DNA of 34,683 bases from Calothrix sp. MO_167.B12. Lineage in GTDB: Bacteria > Cyanobacteriota > Cyanobacteriia > Cyanobacteriales > Nostocaceae. A program made the translations under genes and the position numbers. The notes below the pieces were generated by a model. That model was not told where the DNA came from. It worked only from the letters and a program-made list of their open reading frames with translations, and did not search any database. The DNA lies in contig JASJCJ010000092.1 in assembly GCA_030066045.1 (NCBI GenBank), positions 1 to 34,683 on the forward strand, read 5' to 3'. Of this stretch, positions 33,300-34,683 are shown one piece after another (position 1 is the first letter of the stretch; the number at the start of each line of letters is the position of its first letter).

Positions 33300-34604
33300 A
33301 TGACTCAGGCGATCGCAAATCTAAACCAAAGTTCCACCGCGACTTTCAAAAATCTCAAATGTAAGGAATGTGGTGCAGAGTATGAACTCCAGGCAAGCCA
33401 TGTGTGTGAACTCTGCTTTGGTCCTTTGGAAGTAACCTACGACTACAGCAACCTCCGTCGTACAGTTACCCGCGAAAGCATTGCAGCTGGACCGAACTCC
33501 ATTTGGCGTTATCGTCAGTTTTTACCCGTAGCGAGTGAAAATCCCATTGATGTGGGTACGGGAATGACTCCTTTGGTTCGTTCCCAGCGTTTAGCCCGTC
33601 GCCTGGGTCTGAAGAATCTATATATAAAGAATGATGCGGTGAATATGCCCACCCTCAGCTTCAAAGATAGGGTGGTATCCGTAGCTTTAACTAGGGCAAA
33701 GGAATTAGGTTTTAGCACTGTTTCCTGTGCTAGCACTGGTAACTTAGCTAATTCTACCGCTGCGATCGCGGCCCATGCTGGTTTGGATTGTTGTGTATTT
33801 ATTCCCGCTGATTTAGAAGCCGGGAAGGTAATGGGTAGCTTGATTTATAGCCCCACCTTAATGGCTGTGGAAGGTAACTACGACCAAGTTAATCGCCTGT
33901 GTTCGGAAGTCGCTAATACACATGGATGGGGATTTGTCAATATTAATTTGCGTCCTTATTATTCAGAAGGTTCCAAGACTTTAGGCTTTGAAGTTGCCGA
34001 GCAGTTGGGATGGAAGTTGCCAGATCATATAGTTGCTCCCCTGGCATCTGGTTCCTTGTTTACTAAAATTTACAAAGGCTTTAACGAATTTGTGGAAGTT
34101 GGGTTAGTGGAGGACAAGACAGTGAGGTTTAGTGGGGCACAGGCAGAAGGTTGTTCCCCCATTGCCCAAGCCTTTAGAGAGGGAAGGGACTTTATCCAGC
34201 CTGTTAAACCCAATACTATCGCGAAATCAATTGCGATCGGTAACCCCGCAGATGGTATCTACGCTACAGAAATTGCTCGGAAAACTGGTGGTAATATTGA
34301 ATCAGTCACCGATGCCGAAATCATCGAAGGCATGAAGCTTCTAGCAGAAACCGAAGGCATCTTTACTGAAACTGCTGGCGGTACAACTGTTGCTGTGCTG
34401 AAAAAATTAGTAGAAGCTGGCAAAATTGACCCAGATGAAACCACCGTGGTTTATATTACTGGTAATGGTTTGAAAACCCAAGAAGCTGTCCAAGGCTACA
34501 TTGGAGAACCTTTAACCATTGAGGCAAAACTTGATAGTTTCGAGCGAGCATTAGAGCGTTCTCGTACTTTAGATCGCTTGGAATGGCAACAAGTTCTTGT
34601 TTAG
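33300..34604 (+). CDS. thrC: Threonine synthase
   Basis: Converts O-phosphohomoserine to threonine with pyridoxal phosphate; cytosolic. The 434-residue product has an N-terminal Cys4 zinc-ribbon-like segment (C21, C24, C36, C39), the PLP lysine K122 in LSFKDR, the STGN loop, and ETAGGTT near the C terminus, which marks the threonine synthase group within the PLP fold-type II enzymes. ATG 33300 gives a start matching the usual N terminus; a TTG at 33234 would add 22 residues and overlap the region just after the leader hairpin. It is an ordinary housekeeping gene. Confidence 0.93.
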   Translation: MTQAIANLNQSSTATFKNLKCKECGAEYELQASHVCELCFGPLEVTYDYSNLRRTVTRESIAAGPNSIWRYRQFLPVASENPIDVGTGMTPLVRSQRLARRLGLKNLYIKNDAVNMPTLSFKDRVVSVALTRAKELGFSTVSCASTGNLANSTAAIAAHAGLDCCVFIPADLEAGKVMGSLIYSPTLMAVEGNYDQVNRLCSEVANTHGWGFVNINLRPYYSEGSKTLGFEVAEQLGWKLPDHIVAPLASGSLFTKIYKGFNEFVEVGLVEDKTVRFSGAQAEGCSPIAQAFREGRDFIQPVKPNTIAKSIAIGNPADGIYATEIARKTGGNIESVTDAEIIEGMKLLAETEGIFTETAGGTTVAVLKKLVEAGKIDPDETTVVYITGNGLKTQEAVQGYIGEPLTIEAKLDSFERALERSRTLDRLEWQQVLV

Positions 34605-34641
34605 GGAATACCAAGAAATAAATTATCCCATATTGTGGGGT

Positions 34642-34683
34642 AGGCATCCCTGCCTGCATCCTCATACAGGCATCCTTGCCTGT
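34642..34683 (+). repeat. Tandem GGCATCC-x-TGCCTG repeat at the window end
   Basis: Two units, GGCATCCCTGCCTG (34643) and GGCATCCTTGCCTG (34669), joined by CATCCTCATACA; the array runs to the window edge and may continue. Confidence 0.65.

Overview
The window is cyanobacterial DNA, most likely from a filamentous (Nostocales-like) strain. The HIP1 octamer GCGATCGC recurs (for example near 1106, 2032, 8539 and 33310), heptanucleotide STRR arrays occur near 22376 and 22561, and many small palindromic or MITE-like repeats fill the spacers. Every large gene looks intact except the first, which is cut by the window edge.

Layout. 1-6144 is a cell-surface and sulfur-activation block: the 3' end of a WecG/TagA/CpsF glycosyltransferase, APS kinase (cysC), ATP sulfurylase (sat), a polyprenyl-phosphate sugar-1-phosphate transferase, and a HAD-phosphatase/UbiA-like membrane fusion. 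6434-14253 is a lasso-peptide type RiPP cluster: a PF14907-type nucleotidyltransferase-like protein, a PqqD-like leader-binding protein (B1/RRE), a transglutaminase-like leader peptidase (B2), an asparagine-synthase-like macrolactam cyclase (C), a precursor peptide (A), an HPr-kinase-like peptide kinase (K) and an ABC exporter (D). 14332-18945 holds an SLC13/TrkA-C permease, a small membrane protein, a block of palindromic repeats, a candidate structured RNA and a sterol-desaturase family hydroxylase.

19088-20996 is the most unusual part. Three small genes, absent from normal gene calls because they are only 53-56 codons long, lie in a ~297-bp tandem triplication. They share a leader with exactly the lasso recognition spacing Y-x2-P-x-L-x3-G-x5-T, but their C-terminal halves differ. 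A second HPr-kinase-like gene follows directly. Two of the three peptides end in Ser, the residue phosphorylated in the paeninodin family. None of the three has Asp/Glu at core position 7-9 if the leader is cut in the usual place; the first acid is at position 11. They could be made by the upstream enzymes acting in trans, with an unusual ring size or a shifted cleavage site.

20997-34683 holds a UDP-GlcNAc 2-epimerase, two related minus-strand signalling proteins (a PAS/GAF histidine kinase and a 1826-residue Ser/Thr kinase-ATPase-GAF-histidine kinase), a haem-oxygenase-like helical protein with possible metal ligands, and threonine synthase.

Working model (inference): one B1/B2/C set processes four precursors. 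The two kinases and the nucleotidyltransferase-like protein would decorate the peptides with phosphate and possibly sugar, and the ABC protein would export them. The surface-sugar and PAPS genes may be an unrelated exopolysaccharide block or may supply tailoring substrates.
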